Positions 1-9,654 of a DNA stretch of 63,147 bases are shown here, in pieces. The position numbers were made by a program, and so were the translations under genes. The stretch is taken from contig CANCDR010000016.1 of the NCBI GenBank assembly GCA_947374865.1, positions 1 through 63,147 of the forward strand, read 5' to 3'. The notes under the pieces were generated by a model that saw nothing but the letters and a program-made list of their open reading frames with translations, was not told where the DNA came from and made no database searches. This stretch comes from Oxalobacteraceae bacterium (GTDB lineage: Bacteria; Pseudomonadota; Gammaproteobacteria; Burkholderiales; Burkholderiaceae_D). Numbering within the stretch: the first letter of the stretch is position 1; every line of letters begins with the position of its first letter.

Positions 1-60
1 GATATCAGCCACGAACAGGGAAGCCGCGACGTCCTGCGGCCGCTCGCATAGGAAACTTGT

Positions 61-120
61 GGGGTCAGGTCTTGACATGCCATAAAAATTTCAAAATATG
101 TCATGTCAAGACCTGACCCC
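61..120. repeat. Perfect 19-bp inverted repeat, REP/RAYT-like
   Basis: The arms at 61-79 and 102-120 are exact reverse complements (GGGGTCAGGTCTTGACATG) around a 22-nt AT-rich centre. It starts 9 nt beyond the stop of the M28 peptidase gene. From general knowledge, GGGGTCAG-type palindromes are common next to REP-associated tyrosine transposases in proteobacteria; no such transposase is in the window. There is no T tract, so it is not a typical intrinsic terminator. The 60 bases to its left cannot be assigned to a gene. Confidence 0.75.
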
Positions 121-128
121 AGGGGGGG

Positions 129-1415
129 TTACTTTTTGATGCTTGCGCCGCTTAGTTGGGCGACGCCTGCCAGGGTTGTTTGGGCGGCGTTGAGACCTAG
201 CATGAAGTCTTTGTCAGAGTAAGTTGAAAACATGTCGCTCGGCTGGTGCCAGTTGGGATTCCAGCCGGCGCCGATTTGCTGGCCGCGCTCGTTTTCACGC
301 AGGGAAATCGATGGCGCCAGATCCATGAAGGGGATCGAGTCGGTGTTGGTCATGTGCGGGCCGACAGCTGCCGGGTAGTGCGTCGCGTACTTGTTGTTGG
401 CGGCATGGAGTACCCAGGCTAGTTTGGCGGAGGCGTCTGATAACACCGAGTTGGACTGGAATTCGATATTGACGTCAGCCTCGCGTCGCTGTTCAGGCGG
501 CGAAACATAAACTACCTGACCCTTGGCATCGACCACTGGTTTTCCAGCGGCGTCGAGCTTGGGGATCGGCATGCCGTGGTCCCATAACATCATGTCGTGC
601 TGGATGACGCCTAACCATTTTGGCTCGGGATACTTGCCCGAACCCTTGGGTGATTCGATGCCCTGCAGATTTTTACGCTGCTCGACATAGGCGCGCGCGC
701 CGTTCAAACCAGACTCTTCATTATTCCATAGCGCAAAGCGAATCGAGCGCTCGGTGCTGACACCGGGTGCACTAAAAATACGCGCCAACTCCATCACCAA
801 CGCAGTACCGGAACCGTTATCGTTGGCGGCTTCACCAAAGCCGATGCCGTCCATGTGCGCGCTGACAATGTACATTTCTTCTGGGTGCGTGGTGCCGACC
901 TTGGTGCAATAGACGTTTTCACGCATGGATGTGCCAATGGGCGTTTGCTCGGTATTGAGTTCGCGTAGTTTGACGTCCGCTTGCAGCAAGGGATTGCCAT
1001 TCACGCCGGTGTACGCGCGATCACCAAACAGGGTACTGCCACCGGATCCCGCCGGTCCGCCGAGGCCACCGCCACCGCCCGGGCCGGACGAAAGCCGCGG
1101 TCCTGGCTCGGTAAAACTGTACTGCAGACGCTCAACATTGGTGCAGCCATATGATTTGAGCTGCGCTTCAATCCAGTCCAAAGCGCGGCGGTTACGTTCG
1201 GTGCCTTGGCGACGATCACCAAACAGCGTCAGACCCTTGATGGTGGCTTTGTATTTGTCGAGGCTGAGCTGAGAAAGCATCGTAGCGAGCGGATCGACTA
1301 CGGGGGCTTTCGCAGCGGCCGGCGGCGCAGTTTGTGCCGTAGCCACGGACAAGGCGCAGGCATTCGCTGCAAAAAAGGCCAACAGCAGCCGGCAAAGAGT
1401 CGAGCTGGATTTCAT
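129..1415 (-). CDS. M28-family zinc metallopeptidase, secreted
   Basis: Predicted periplasmic or secreted aminopeptidase/carboxypeptidase of the M28 fold, 428 aa. A signal peptide ends near residue 27 (ATA-QT). The two-zinc site is visible: HMD at 187-189, NDN with Asp199, and the paired Glu233-Glu234 in NNEES, followed by later His/Asp ligands in the HDMM and NTDS regions. A glycine-rich stretch at about 111-127 lies just before the catalytic core and looks like a linker or low-complexity insert. The start is supported by AGGAG five bases upstream of ATG. It is a single gene with no operon partner; substrate unknown. Confidence 0.88.
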   Translation of the reverse strand: MKSSSTLCRLLLAFFAANACALSVATAQTAPPAAAKAPVVDPLATMLSQLSLDKYKATIKGLTLFGDRRQGTERNRRALDWIEAQLKSYGCTNVERLQYSFTEPGPRLSSGPGGGGGLGGPAGSGGSTLFGDRAYTGVNGNPLLQADVKLRELNTEQTPIGTSMRENVYCTKVGTTHPEEMYIVSAHMDGIGFGEAANDNGSGTALVMELARIFSAPGVSTERSIRFALWNNEESGLNGARAYVEQRKNLQGIESPKGSGKYPEPKWLGVIQHDMMLWDHGMPIPKLDAAGKPVVDAKGQVVYVSPPEQRREADVNIEFQSNSVLSDASAKLAWVLHAANNKYATHYPAAVGPHMTNTDSIPFMDLAPSISLRENERGQQIGAGWNPNWHQPSDMFSTYSDKDFMLGLNAAQTTLAGVAQLSGASIKK

Positions 1416-1890
1416 GAGATCTCCTATGTTTTGAAATGGCTATCGCCCAATAAATTGTCGACGAGGGACCTCTCAAATATATAGGATTTTACGTAATCGC
1501 GTGCGAAGCATCTTGCCGCCAATAAATTGACTGATGATTTGGCCGATGTAGTCTATCCAGCCGCATCAAAGTCTACAAAAGTAAATCAAGTCGCATCAAC
1601 GTCAAAAAAGCCCATGAATACCTCGATGTTAACCGTCAATTATTACGCCCTTCAATGCGTAATGGATATAAAAAAAGATGCGTCACCAGAGCAAGCCGGG
1701 ATTGCCTTAATTAAGCGTCCAGCATGCATCACCCATACGACACTCAGACCGCCAATGCGCGCGTTGACTTATATACTTGAACTGGTGCCGGCCCTCGCCA
1801 GCGCATGATATTTTTTTCATGGCTGCAGAGAAAAACCCTTTTCACTACGCTGGTTCTGATATGAATTCCATGTTCTCAAAGGATGCTTTT
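1416..1890. other. 475-bp intergenic region
   Basis: This stretch separates the divergent M28 peptidase and binding-protein genes. A 93-codon open frame at 1527-1808 and an in-frame extension of the next gene back to 1777 have no Shine-Dalgarno sequence and no recognisable protein features, so I leave both out. No RNA gene or convincing promoter was seen. Confidence 0.5.
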
Positions 1891-3081
1891 ATGCGCGCAA
1901 TTCGAGGAGAGTTGAATCGACCGTTGAGTTGGCAATGGAGTTGGCATTTGAGTCGGCAGTTCATGCAGTTATCGTTCAAACTATTCTGCGCGCTTTCTCC
2001 CATCGCCGCCTATGCCGAAGAAGGCGTTACAGACAAATCGATTTTACTTGGCCAGACTGTCGGCTTGACTGGCATCGTTGCCGCACCAGTGCGTGAAATG
2101 AATGAGGGCGCGTTGGCTTATTTTTCAGAGGTCAACAAGCAGGGCGGCGTATTCGGCCGGCAGATTATTCTGCAAACGCTGGATGACAAATTTGACCCCG
2201 CCATCACAGCAGTCAATGCCAAGCGTCTAATAAACGAAGAACACATCTTCGCTTTTTTTCAGGGACGTGGAACGCCCCATACCCAAGCGATCCTGCCGCT
2301 GCTTGCACAGTATGGCGTTCCACTGTTTTTCCCCTCGACTGGTGCGGCTGTTTTTCATAGTCCGGTAAATCGTTGGGTGTTTAATGTGAGACCAAAATAT
2401 CAGGATGAAGTCTCTGAAGCCATCAAGTATTTTTCGACCTTGAAGCTCAATAAAATCGGTTTGCTCTATGTGGATGATGCCTTTGGACTCGATGCACTGA
2501 CTGGCTTTAAGAACACCATGGCGAGCCGCCAGCTACCGACCAATATTGTGCAAAAATTTAGTCGCGTCAATCCAGACTATACACAGATTGCACAGACATT
2601 AGTCAAGCTGCAGCCTGAAGCGCTGATCATCGCCAGCTCCTCCAAAAATACCGTTGAAGTCATTAAAGCCTTGCGTAAAGCAGGAGGAAATTTTCAACTC
2701 CTGACCTTGTCGAATAATTCGTCTGCCGCATTTGTCAGCGATCTGGGTTCGGCAGGGGCGGGCGTGATTGTGTCGCAGGTGATGCCAGTGCCGAATCTCC
2801 ATCTAAGCAATCTGGCCACGGAATTCATGCATGCAGGGAAGTCTAACAAAGTGACGATGTCGTATGCGTCGATGGAAGGTTATGTCAATGCCAAGGTATT
2901 AGTCGAGGGATTGCGTCGCGCCGGTAAAGATCTGACGCGAGAAAAATTGGTGCACGCGCTTGAGTCAATACACCGGCTCGACATTGGCGGCATTATGATT
3001 GACTACGGTCCGCAAGACCACAGCGGCAGTGCCTACATCGAATTGACGATGATCGGCCGGGATGGCAAATTCATTCGTTGA
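1891..3081 (+). CDS. Periplasmic binding protein, LivK/type-1 fold, orphan
   Basis: Substrate-binding protein of the branched-chain amino acid (HAAT) ABC transporter family, 396 aa from the start chosen here. That ATG (1891) follows AAAGGA with a 7-nt spacer; starts at 1777 and 1861 have no such site. The signal peptide has an unusually long n-region, a hydrophobic segment (LSFKLFCALSPIAAYA) and a likely cleavage before EEGV. The typical opening (ILLGQTVGLTG) and the later GYVNAKVLVEGLRRAG helix are present. No permease or ATPase is adjacent, and it is convergent with the next gene 6 nt away. It may feed a transporter encoded elsewhere or act as a sensor; ligand unknown. Confidence 0.85.
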   Translation: MRAIRGELNRPLSWQWSWHLSRQFMQLSFKLFCALSPIAAYAEEGVTDKSILLGQTVGLTGIVAAPVREMNEGALAYFSEVNKQGGVFGRQIILQTLDDKFDPAITAVNAKRLINEEHIFAFFQGRGTPHTQAILPLLAQYGVPLFFPSTGAAVFHSPVNRWVFNVRPKYQDEVSEAIKYFSTLKLNKIGLLYVDDAFGLDALTGFKNTMASRQLPTNIVQKFSRVNPDYTQIAQTLVKLQPEALIIASSSKNTVEVIKALRKAGGNFQLLTLSNNSSAAFVSDLGSAGAGVIVSQVMPVPNLHLSNLATEFMHAGKSNKVTMSYASMEGYVNAKVLVEGLRRAGKDLTREKLVHALESIHRLDIGGIMIDYGPQDHSGSAYIELTMIGRDGKFIR

Positions 3082-3087
3082 TACGTT

Positions 3088-4386
3088 TTAAAACTCCTTC
3101 TGCGCTTCAAGGCGAATTTCACGCCGCCGGCGAAAGTGTCCATAGGCCAGCCAGAGCGCAATCGCCTGTAGCAGTGAGCAGAAATAAAACGGTGCGCCAA
3201 TCCGCCAGTCGCCTTGCGGGTAATGCGATACAAAGCCCAGTAACGGCGCGCCAATAGCGGGAGCAATCACCGTCATCAGACTATTCAGGGAGCTGATGGC
3301 CCCCATCGTCTGTCCCTGTTTATGTGCCTCGGCAGCGCCTGAAATAATACTATTGAAACTGGCGGAGATGGTTAAGCCGAAGACATTGATAAAAATAATG
3401 ACAAACATCATCCAGCCCTGGGTGGCCAGGCCAAAGAGGAGGTAGGCCAGGGTCGACGAAATCAGTCCCATGATGGCTAAACGCCGTGGGCTAAAGCGAC
3501 GCAAAAGCGGTCCCAGCAACACCCCTTGCACGATCACCGACATCACACCGACCGCTGCCAGCGACCAGCCATTCTGCAGCGGCGTCCAGCCGAATTTGAA
3601 GGTGGTAAACAAGACCCAGCTGCTATACATAATAAACTGCGCCAGTCCGGCAAAGGCCAGCACCGCTACCAAGGGCCCGACCGTTGTCAGTTTGCGCAAA
3701 TCGCGTAGCGCACCCAGCGGATTAATGGTGCGCCAATGAAAAGCGTGCCGGCGCTCAATTGGCAAAGACTCCGGCAAAACAAAATAACCGTACAAAAGAT
3801 TCAGCATCGCCATCCCGCCAGCGACAAAGAACGGCAGCTTAATATTGATCGCACCGAGTAAGCCTCCCATTACCGGACCAATGATAAAGCCCAAACCAAA
3901 CATCGCACCCAGCATGCCGAAGCGCTTGGCGCGTTTTTCTGGCGGGGTGATGTCGGCCACATAGGCATTAGCCACCGCCTGATTGGCTTGCATGGCGCCG
4001 CCAACGATTCGCACCAGAATCAGGGTCATGAGCGAGCTGGCTAATGCGGTAGCAAAAAAATTCAGCGCCAGACCACAAAAGCCCAGCAGCAGTACCGGCC
4101 GCCGACCGTGGGCGTCGGCCAGTGCACCCAGCACTGGCGAGGCAAAGAAATTGGCAAGGCCAAAGGTAAAACCGATCAGCCCATACCATAGTGCCTGATC
4201 GGCTTGTGAGGTGGTCAGTTGACCAATCAAGGCGGGCATGACAGGTATGATCAGGCCAATCGAGATCATGTCGATTAACACGGTGAGCATGATGAAGATC
4301 ATGGCTGCCGGACGTTCTGCGGCGGAGGTTTCTAATGCACTGGCGGGATCGGGCTTCACGGTTTGAAATCCGCGGTAAGTGGGCAT
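3088..4386 (-). CDS. MFS drug efflux transporter, TetA-like
   Basis: Twelve-helix major facilitator, 432 aa, of the TCR/Tet (DHA1) group. It carries the loop 2-3 motif GALADAHGRRPVLL and a second-half arrangement like class A-G tetracycline/H+ antiporters. Family members export drugs or metabolites in exchange for protons across the inner membrane. There is no TetR-type regulator beside it, so tetracycline as substrate is only suggested by similarity. It is transcribed alone, convergent with the binding protein downstream. Confidence 0.85.
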   Translation of the reverse strand: MPTYRGFQTVKPDPASALETSAAERPAAMIFIMLTVLIDMISIGLIIPVMPALIGQLTTSQADQALWYGLIGFTFGLANFFASPVLGALADAHGRRPVLLLGFCGLALNFFATALASSLMTLILVRIVGGAMQANQAVANAYVADITPPEKRAKRFGMLGAMFGLGFIIGPVMGGLLGAINIKLPFFVAGGMAMLNLLYGYFVLPESLPIERRHAFHWRTINPLGALRDLRKLTTVGPLVAVLAFAGLAQFIMYSSWVLFTTFKFGWTPLQNGWSLAAVGVMSVIVQGVLLGPLLRRFSPRRLAIMGLISSTLAYLLFGLATQGWMMFVIIFINVFGLTISASFNSIISGAAEAHKQGQTMGAISSLNSLMTVIAPAIGAPLLGFVSHYPQGDWRIGAPFYFCSLLQAIALWLAYGHFRRRREIRLEAQKEF

Positions 4387-4502
4387 AAAGAAGTCATGAA
4401 AAATTCTTGATCAATGTAGGTGAGCACGGGCGCATCCAATTCGCGCCGCTGCACAATCCCACATTGTCTCTCATTTCACCATGAATTGCTGGGCCGCAGC
4501 AT

Positions 4503-4532
4503 AAAAAAGCCGCCGGCAAACTGCCCGGCGGC
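4503..4532 (-). terminator. Intrinsic terminator of the MHS transporter gene
   Basis: An 8-bp GC stem (GCCGCCGG at 4509-4516 with CCGGCGGC at 4525-4532) and an 8-nt loop are followed, reading the minus strand, by the six T residues opposite A4503-4508. It lies 48 nt beyond the stop codon at 4580. Confidence 0.85.
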
Positions 4533-4579
4533 TTCTCACTACAAGACTGACCGACGGAAGCCGATCAGCGTGACTTCAT

Positions 4580-6238
4580 TTAGTCAGCAGCGTAGATATC
4601 CACGTCCTTGGTTTCCTTGACGAACAACATGCCGACCACAAAGGTCATTAAGGCGATGATGATCGGATACCACAGGCCATAGTAAATGTCGCCCTTAAAT
4701 GCCACCAATGCGAAGGCAGTCGTTGGCAGCAAGCCACCAAACCAGCCATTACCGATATGGTAAGGCAGTGACATCGAAGTATAGCGAATCCGCGTCGGGA
4801 ACATTTCAACCAGCATGGCGGCGATCGGGCCATACACCATGGTCACGTACAGCACCAGGATGAACAGCAAGAGCAAAACCATTGGATAGTTGATTTGCGC
4901 AGAATCGGCCTTGGCAGGATAGCCGGCAGCTTTGAGTGCATCGCCCAGCTCTTTCGAGAAGGCTTTGTCTTTTGCTGCCGCTTCTTCTTTAGGCAGACCA
5001 GCAGCAACATACGAAGTCAGCTCAACTTCGCCGATTTTGACCGTCGCAGCCGTGCCAGCTGGGGCAGTCTGGTTCGAATAGTTAACCGATGCAGCAGCCA
5101 ATTTTGCCTTCACGATATCGCAGGAAGACGTGAACTTCTTGGTACCGGTTGGGTTGAACTGGAACTGACAGTCGTTTGGATCGGCCGTGACCACGACCGG
5201 TGCATTTTTCAACGCGGCTTCCAGCTGTGGATTCGCATAGTGCGTCAGACCAGAGAAAATTGGGAAGTAAGTCAATGCAGCGATCAGGCAGCCTGCCATG
5301 ATGATGTTCTTACGTCCGATTTTGTCTGACAAAGAGCCGAACACGATGAAGAACGGTGTGCCTAGTACCAGCGAGCCGGCGATCAGCAGATTGGCGGTAG
5401 GGCCATCGACTTTGAGCGTTTGTGTGAGGAAGAACAGGGCATAGAACTGACCTGTGTACCAAACGACAGCTTGACCAGCGGTCAAACCGATGAGCGCCAA
5501 AATAACGATTTTGAGGTTTTTCCATTGGCCGAATGATTCGGTCAGCGGTGCTTTGGAAGTTTTGCCCTCGGCCTTCATCTTGGCAAACGCTGGCGATTCA
5601 TTCATCGACATACGGATCCAGACAGAGACAGCCAACAGGAACACCGACACCAGGAACGGAACGCGCCAGCCCCATTCAGCAAATGCTGCTTCACCGATGG
5701 CTGTCCGTGTTCCCAAGATCACCAGCAGCGACAGGAACAGACCCAGCGTTGCCGTTGTTTGAATCCAGGAAGTGAAGGCACCGCGCTTGCCGTGCGGCGC
5801 ATGTTCAGCAACATAGGTCGCTGCACCACCGTATTCACCACCGAGCGCCAGACCCTGCAGAATCCGCAGGCTGATCAGGATCACCGGTGCGGCAATGCCC
5901 CAGGCTGCATAACTCGGTAGGATACCGACTAAGAAAGTCGACAGACCCATGATCACGATCGTGACCAGGAAAGTATATTTACGGCCGATCATGTCACCCA
6001 GGCGACCAAACACAATGGCGCCAAACGGACGAACGATGAAGCCGGCAGCAAACGCCAGCAAGGCAAAGATGAAGGCCGTGTTGGGATCAGTACCCGCAAA
6101 AAATTGCTTGGCGATGATCGGTGCGAGTGAGCCATACAAATAGAAGTCATACCATTCAAATACGGTACCCAGGGAAGAAGCAAAGATAACCTTGCGCTCT
6201 TCCGGAGTGATGCTGCCTGTAGCGGATGCTGTGGCCAT
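4580..6238 (-). CDS. MHS-family MFS transporter (metabolite:H+ symporter)
   Basis: Proton-coupled carboxylate/osmolyte uptake protein of the ShiA/ProP/KgtP type, 552 aa. The signature stretches EWYDFYLYG, GRLGDMIGRK and GGEYGGAATYVAEH are present. It is longer than the usual 430-450 aa because about 110 residues, holding two cysteines (NDCQF and SSCDI), are inserted before the last helices; such an insert is known in long MHS members and probably faces the periplasm. The ATG at 6238 is preferred over the TTG at 6253 because AAGGAG lies 6 nt before it, inside the longer frame. It is divergent from the acyl-CoA dehydrogenase gene. Confidence 0.9.
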   Translation of the reverse strand: MATASATGSITPEERKVIFASSLGTVFEWYDFYLYGSLAPIIAKQFFAGTDPNTAFIFALLAFAAGFIVRPFGAIVFGRLGDMIGRKYTFLVTIVIMGLSTFLVGILPSYAAWGIAAPVILISLRILQGLALGGEYGGAATYVAEHAPHGKRGAFTSWIQTTATLGLFLSLLVILGTRTAIGEAAFAEWGWRVPFLVSVFLLAVSVWIRMSMNESPAFAKMKAEGKTSKAPLTESFGQWKNLKIVILALIGLTAGQAVVWYTGQFYALFFLTQTLKVDGPTANLLIAGSLVLGTPFFIVFGSLSDKIGRKNIIMAGCLIAALTYFPIFSGLTHYANPQLEAALKNAPVVVTADPNDCQFQFNPTGTKKFTSSCDIVKAKLAAASVNYSNQTAPAGTAATVKIGEVELTSYVAAGLPKEEAAAKDKAFSKELGDALKAAGYPAKADSAQINYPMVLLLLFILVLYVTMVYGPIAAMLVEMFPTRIRYTSMSLPYHIGNGWFGGLLPTTAFALVAFKGDIYYGLWYPIIIALMTFVVGMLFVKETKDVDIYAAD

Positions 6239-6326
6239 GCTTGTCTCCTTCAATTAATAATATAAATAGGCAGAAAAATGCGCGTGCCCAAGAGGCACAT
6301 TCTGCACTGGCTTGCAGTGTGCAGTG

Positions 6327-6370
6327 TGAAACTTACAAAAGACTTGCTTGAAACTTACAGAACCTTACAG
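6327..6370. promoter_or_regulatory. Phased CTTACA direct repeats, possible operator
   Basis: TGAAACTTACA occurs at 6327-6337 and again at 6349-6359, exactly 22 nt apart, and a related AACCTTACAG follows at 6361-6370, ten bases after the second. Spacings of 22 and 10 fit two and one helical turns. The repeats sit between the divergent MHS transporter and acyl-CoA dehydrogenase genes, where a shared regulator could bind. No protein is identified. Confidence 0.35.
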
Positions 6371-6502
6371 ATCCCAAGGGGGCGACTTGCTTTGCGAACG
6401 ATCGTGCTAATCAATGATAATGCGTGCTATCCTCAAAAGGAATTTTTGCTGCCCCCATGCTTTACGTATTGTGTAGATTTTTTCACCTGTTTTAAGACTG
6501 CC

Positions 6503-8317
6503 ATGACATCCAACATACTCTCCCGCCGCGATCTCAATTTCTTGCTCTATGAATGGCTGCAGGTCGACCGGCTGACCGAGCGCGAACGCTTCGCCGATCA
6601 TTCGCGCGAAACCTTTAATGCTGCGCTCGATACCTGTGAGCAGATTGCTACCGATTTGTTTGCCACTCATAACAAGAAAAGCGACCAGCAGGAACCGCAT
6701 TTTGATGGCGAAAAAGTGCACATGATTGCCGAAGTCGCACCGGCCTTGAAGGCGTTCAGCGCGGCCGGCTTGATGGCCGCCGGTCATGATTATGAAATGG
6801 GCGGCATGCAGCTGCCGGCTGTGGTGGAAAAGGCTGGCTTCGCGTATTTTACGGGCGCCAATGCAGCGACTTCTGCCTATCCGTTTCTGACGATTGGGAA
6901 TGTGAATACGCTGCTTAAATGCGCATCGCCGCAGCAGATTGATACTTACGTCAAGCCGATGCTGGAGGGACGCTACTTTGGCACCATGTGTCTTTCGGAG
7001 CCGCAGGCGGGTTCATCCTTATCGGACATCGTCACGCGCGCCGAGCCGCAGGACGATGGATCGTATCGCCTGACCGGTAACAAGATGTGGATCTCGGCCG
7101 GTGAGCATGATTTGTCCGACAATATTGTTCATCTGGTGCTGGCAAAAGTGCCGGGGCCGGATGGCAAACTGATCGCCGGTGTTAAAGGCATTTCGCTGTT
7201 CATCGTGCCAAAAAAATTGGTCAATGTCGATGGCACGCTGGGCCAACGCAATGATGTCGTGCTGGCCGGGCTCAATCATAAAATGGGTTATCGTGGGACG
7301 ACCAATTGCCTGTTGAATTTCGGCGAAGGCAAATTTCGTCCCGAAGGCAAAGCGGGTGCGATCGGCTATTTGGTCGGCGAGCTGCACAAGGGTCTGGCGA
7401 ACATGTTCCACATGATGAATGAGGCGCGCATTGGCGTCGGCTTAGGTGCGGTCATGCTTGGCTATACCGGTTATTTGCACGCACTCGATTATGCGCGCAA
7501 TCGTCCGCAAGGCCGCGCACCGCAGGATAAGGATCCTGCCACACCGCAGCTGCCGATCATCGCCCATACCGATGTCAAACGCATGCTGCTGGCACAAAAA
7601 TCGTATGTCGAAGGCGGACTGGCGCTCAATTTGTATTGCGCCAAACTGGTCGATGATGAAAACACCGCCATCTCAGCCGAACAGCGCCTGCAGGCCACGC
7701 TGCTGCTCGATATTCTTACGCCGATCGCCAAATCGTGGCCTTCACAATGGTGTCTAGAAGCGAATAATCTGGCGATTCAGGTGCATGGCGGTTATGGCTA
7801 TACGCGTGAGTACAATGTTGAGCAGTTCTATCGCGATAATCGCCTCAATCCAATCCATGAAGGCACACACGGTATTCAGGGCCTCGATCTATTGGGGCGC
7901 AAGGTCAGCATGAAGGAGGGGGCAGCATTTAAGGCGCTCGGGGTCGAGGTCCATAAAACCATCCAGCGTGCGCTGACATTGCCAGCTTTGTCAGGCTATG
8001 CCCACAGCCTGCAAGACACGCTGCAAGCACTGCTGAGGGTGACGCAGACCCTGTATGCCGCTGGCGATCTGAATAAAACGCTGGCCAACGCCTCGCTTTA
8101 TCTGGAAGTTTTTGGTCACACCGTCGTCGCCTGGATCTGGCTTGAGCAGGCGTTGCTGTCAGTCGATAAAACCGGGCATGACAGCGACTTTTATCGCGGC
8201 AAATTGCAGGCCTGTGCTTATTTTTTTGAATGGGAACTGCCCAAGACGCAGCCTCAGTTAGCGCTGCTGGCTAGCCTCGATACGACCACGCTGGATATGC
8301 AGGACGGCTGGTTTTAG
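6503..8317 (+). CDS. Acyl-CoA dehydrogenase, long (about 600 aa) type
   Basis: FAD-dependent acyl-CoA dehydrogenase, 604 aa, of the long DmdC/FadE-like group with extra N- and C-terminal domains around the catalytic core. The core shows the flavin-binding CLSEPQAGSSLSD, a substrate region with KMWISAGEHD, and the C-terminal VHGGYGYTREYNVEQFYRD block. In-frame codons from 6278 were rejected: residues before MTSNILSRRD do not look like family sequence, and this ATG is the first that gives a normal N terminus. The reaction introduces a trans-2 double bond with electrons passed to ETF. Substrate chain length cannot be read from the sequence. Confidence 0.9.
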   Translation: MTSNILSRRDLNFLLYEWLQVDRLTERERFADHSRETFNAALDTCEQIATDLFATHNKKSDQQEPHFDGEKVHMIAEVAPALKAFSAAGLMAAGHDYEMGGMQLPAVVEKAGFAYFTGANAATSAYPFLTIGNVNTLLKCASPQQIDTYVKPMLEGRYFGTMCLSEPQAGSSLSDIVTRAEPQDDGSYRLTGNKMWISAGEHDLSDNIVHLVLAKVPGPDGKLIAGVKGISLFIVPKKLVNVDGTLGQRNDVVLAGLNHKMGYRGTTNCLLNFGEGKFRPEGKAGAIGYLVGELHKGLANMFHMMNEARIGVGLGAVMLGYTGYLHALDYARNRPQGRAPQDKDPATPQLPIIAHTDVKRMLLAQKSYVEGGLALNLYCAKLVDDENTAISAEQRLQATLLLDILTPIAKSWPSQWCLEANNLAIQVHGGYGYTREYNVEQFYRDNRLNPIHEGTHGIQGLDLLGRKVSMKEGAAFKALGVEVHKTIQRALTLPALSGYAHSLQDTLQALLRVTQTLYAAGDLNKTLANASLYLEVFGHTVVAWIWLEQALLSVDKTGHDSDFYRGKLQACAYFFEWELPKTQPQLALLASLDTTTLDMQDGWF

Positions 8318-8464
8318 GCGCTAACCGAAGTGACTTTATCATTCGCTTCATGCGTGGTTTCATTTGCTGCTGCATAGTCAGACGCAAAATCAGCGTTAAA
8401 ATTCGGTCGCTATTTTACTGAGCAGGATTGCCCGCGCGGGACGGTGGTCGCGGTAAAATAAGAC

Positions 8465-9151
8465 ATGTCTATCATTCTCGCCATTGAAACCTCCGCCGAA
8501 GTCGCTTCCGTCGCATTGCTGAATGCTGATCGCATGACCAGTCGCGTTTGCGTCGGTGTGCAGACCCACTCACAGTCGGTGTTGCCGATGGTGCAGGCCT
8601 TGCTGCATGAGGCCGGTATTCGTCTGGCGCAGTGTGACGCGATTGGCTACGGGCTTGGTCCGGGCTCTTTTACGGGCGTGCGCACTGCCTGTGGCATAAC
8701 CCAGGGTCTGGCGTATGGGGCTAATCTGCCGGTGATTCCCGTGGTGAGTTTGCTGGCGATGGCTCAGGCTTGTCATGCGCAAAGCGGCGCCACCGAGGTG
8801 TTGGCAGTGCTGGATGCACGTATGGGCGAAGTGTATTGGGCGCAGTATCGGCTGGTACACGACTGGCAGGAAATTGTCGCCCCGACCTTGTCGGCGCCGG
8901 CAGAAATCGCCCCCATCGGTGCGGTGCAGGCCTGCGGTAATGGCTTGCTGCTCGTCGAGCAAAGTTTGCCGGCGGCGTTTTTAGCCAATGCACTGCCGCG
9001 CATCATGCCGCATGCCGAACAGATCGCCAGCCTGGCCGCCCACGCTTTCGCGCACGGCCAAACCCGCATGGCAGCCGATGCGCAGCCACTCTATTTGCGC
9101 AACAAGATCGCCCTGACGACTAGCGAACGCCTGGCCAAGGCGAGCGCATGA
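8465..9151 (+). CDS. tsaB: tRNA threonylcarbamoyladenosine protein TsaB
   Basis: Non-catalytic ASKHA-fold partner of TsaD needed for t6A37 modification of ANN-decoding tRNAs, 228 aa, the normal length. Family features are the opening ILAIETSAEVASVAL, the GYGLGPGSFTGVRTACG block and the C-terminal PLYLR. It overlaps rimI by ATGA, the first of several overlaps in a tsaB-rimI-udg-DUF1853 operon; tsaB beside rimI is a frequent bacterial arrangement. Confidence 0.95.
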   Translation: MSIILAIETSAEVASVALLNADRMTSRVCVGVQTHSQSVLPMVQALLHEAGIRLAQCDAIGYGLGPGSFTGVRTACGITQGLAYGANLPVIPVVSLLAMAQACHAQSGATEVLAVLDARMGEVYWAQYRLVHDWQEIVAPTLSAPAEIAPIGAVQACGNGLLLVEQSLPAAFLANALPRIMPHAEQIASLAAHAFAHGQTRMAADAQPLYLRNKIALTTSERLAKASA

Positions 9152-9654
9152 ATCTCACTCAAAAAATGCGTCCGCAAATGCGCAGCACGACCGCATCTGC
9201 TCTGCAGCCGGGGCCATTGCAGCGACTGCAGCCGGAAGACATCGCGGCCGTGATACAGATCGAACAGGACGTGCATGCTTACCCCTGGAGCGCCGGTAAT
9301 TTTCATGATTCGCTCAAGGCACATTACGAAGCCTGGATACTGCCTGACCAGCATGCGCAGCTAATCGGTTATTTTTTGTGGATGGCAGCCGTTGATGAGG
9401 GACATTTGTTGAATATTACGGTGCGACGTGATCTGCAAGGGCAGGGCTGGGGTCGCTACCTAATGGACCAAATGACGCATCTTGCGCGCGACAGCGGCAT
9501 GCAATCGATCCTGTTGGAAGTACGGCCATCAAATAGCCAGGCCGTCAAATTATATGAACGCTATGGTTTTTTACCTATTGGCCGCCGCAAGGCCTATTAC
9601 CCAGGCGCGGATCAAAGCCGGGAAGATGCGCTCGTGATGCGGCTGCCACTATGA
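9148..9654 (+). CDS. rimI: Ribosomal protein S18 N-acetyltransferase RimI
   Basis: GNAT acetyltransferase, 168 aa, that acetylates the N-terminal alanine of ribosomal protein S18. The acetyl-CoA loop (RDLQGQGWGRYLMDQM) and the LEVRPSNSQAVKLYERYGF block are typical. About 25 extra N-terminal residues precede the fold. It overlaps tsaB by 4 nt at its start and the glycosylase gene by 4 nt at its end, so translation is probably coupled. Confidence 0.93.
   Translation: MNLTQKMRPQMRSTTASALQPGPLQRLQPEDIAAVIQIEQDVHAYPWSAGNFHDSLKAHYEAWILPDQHAQLIGYFLWMAAVDEGHLLNITVRRDLQGQGWGRYLMDQMTHLARDSGMQSILLEVRPSNSQAVKLYERYGFLPIGRRKAYYPGADQSREDALVMRLPL

Noticed and set aside
1..51. Possible C-terminal end of a gene entering from the left (stop TAG at 49-51)
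   Set aside because: Both strands read as protein-like over this short stretch, so no call can be supported.
1527..1808. 93-aa frame in the gap before the binding-protein gene
   Set aside because: No ribosome-binding site, no recognisable domain, and composition unlike neighbours.
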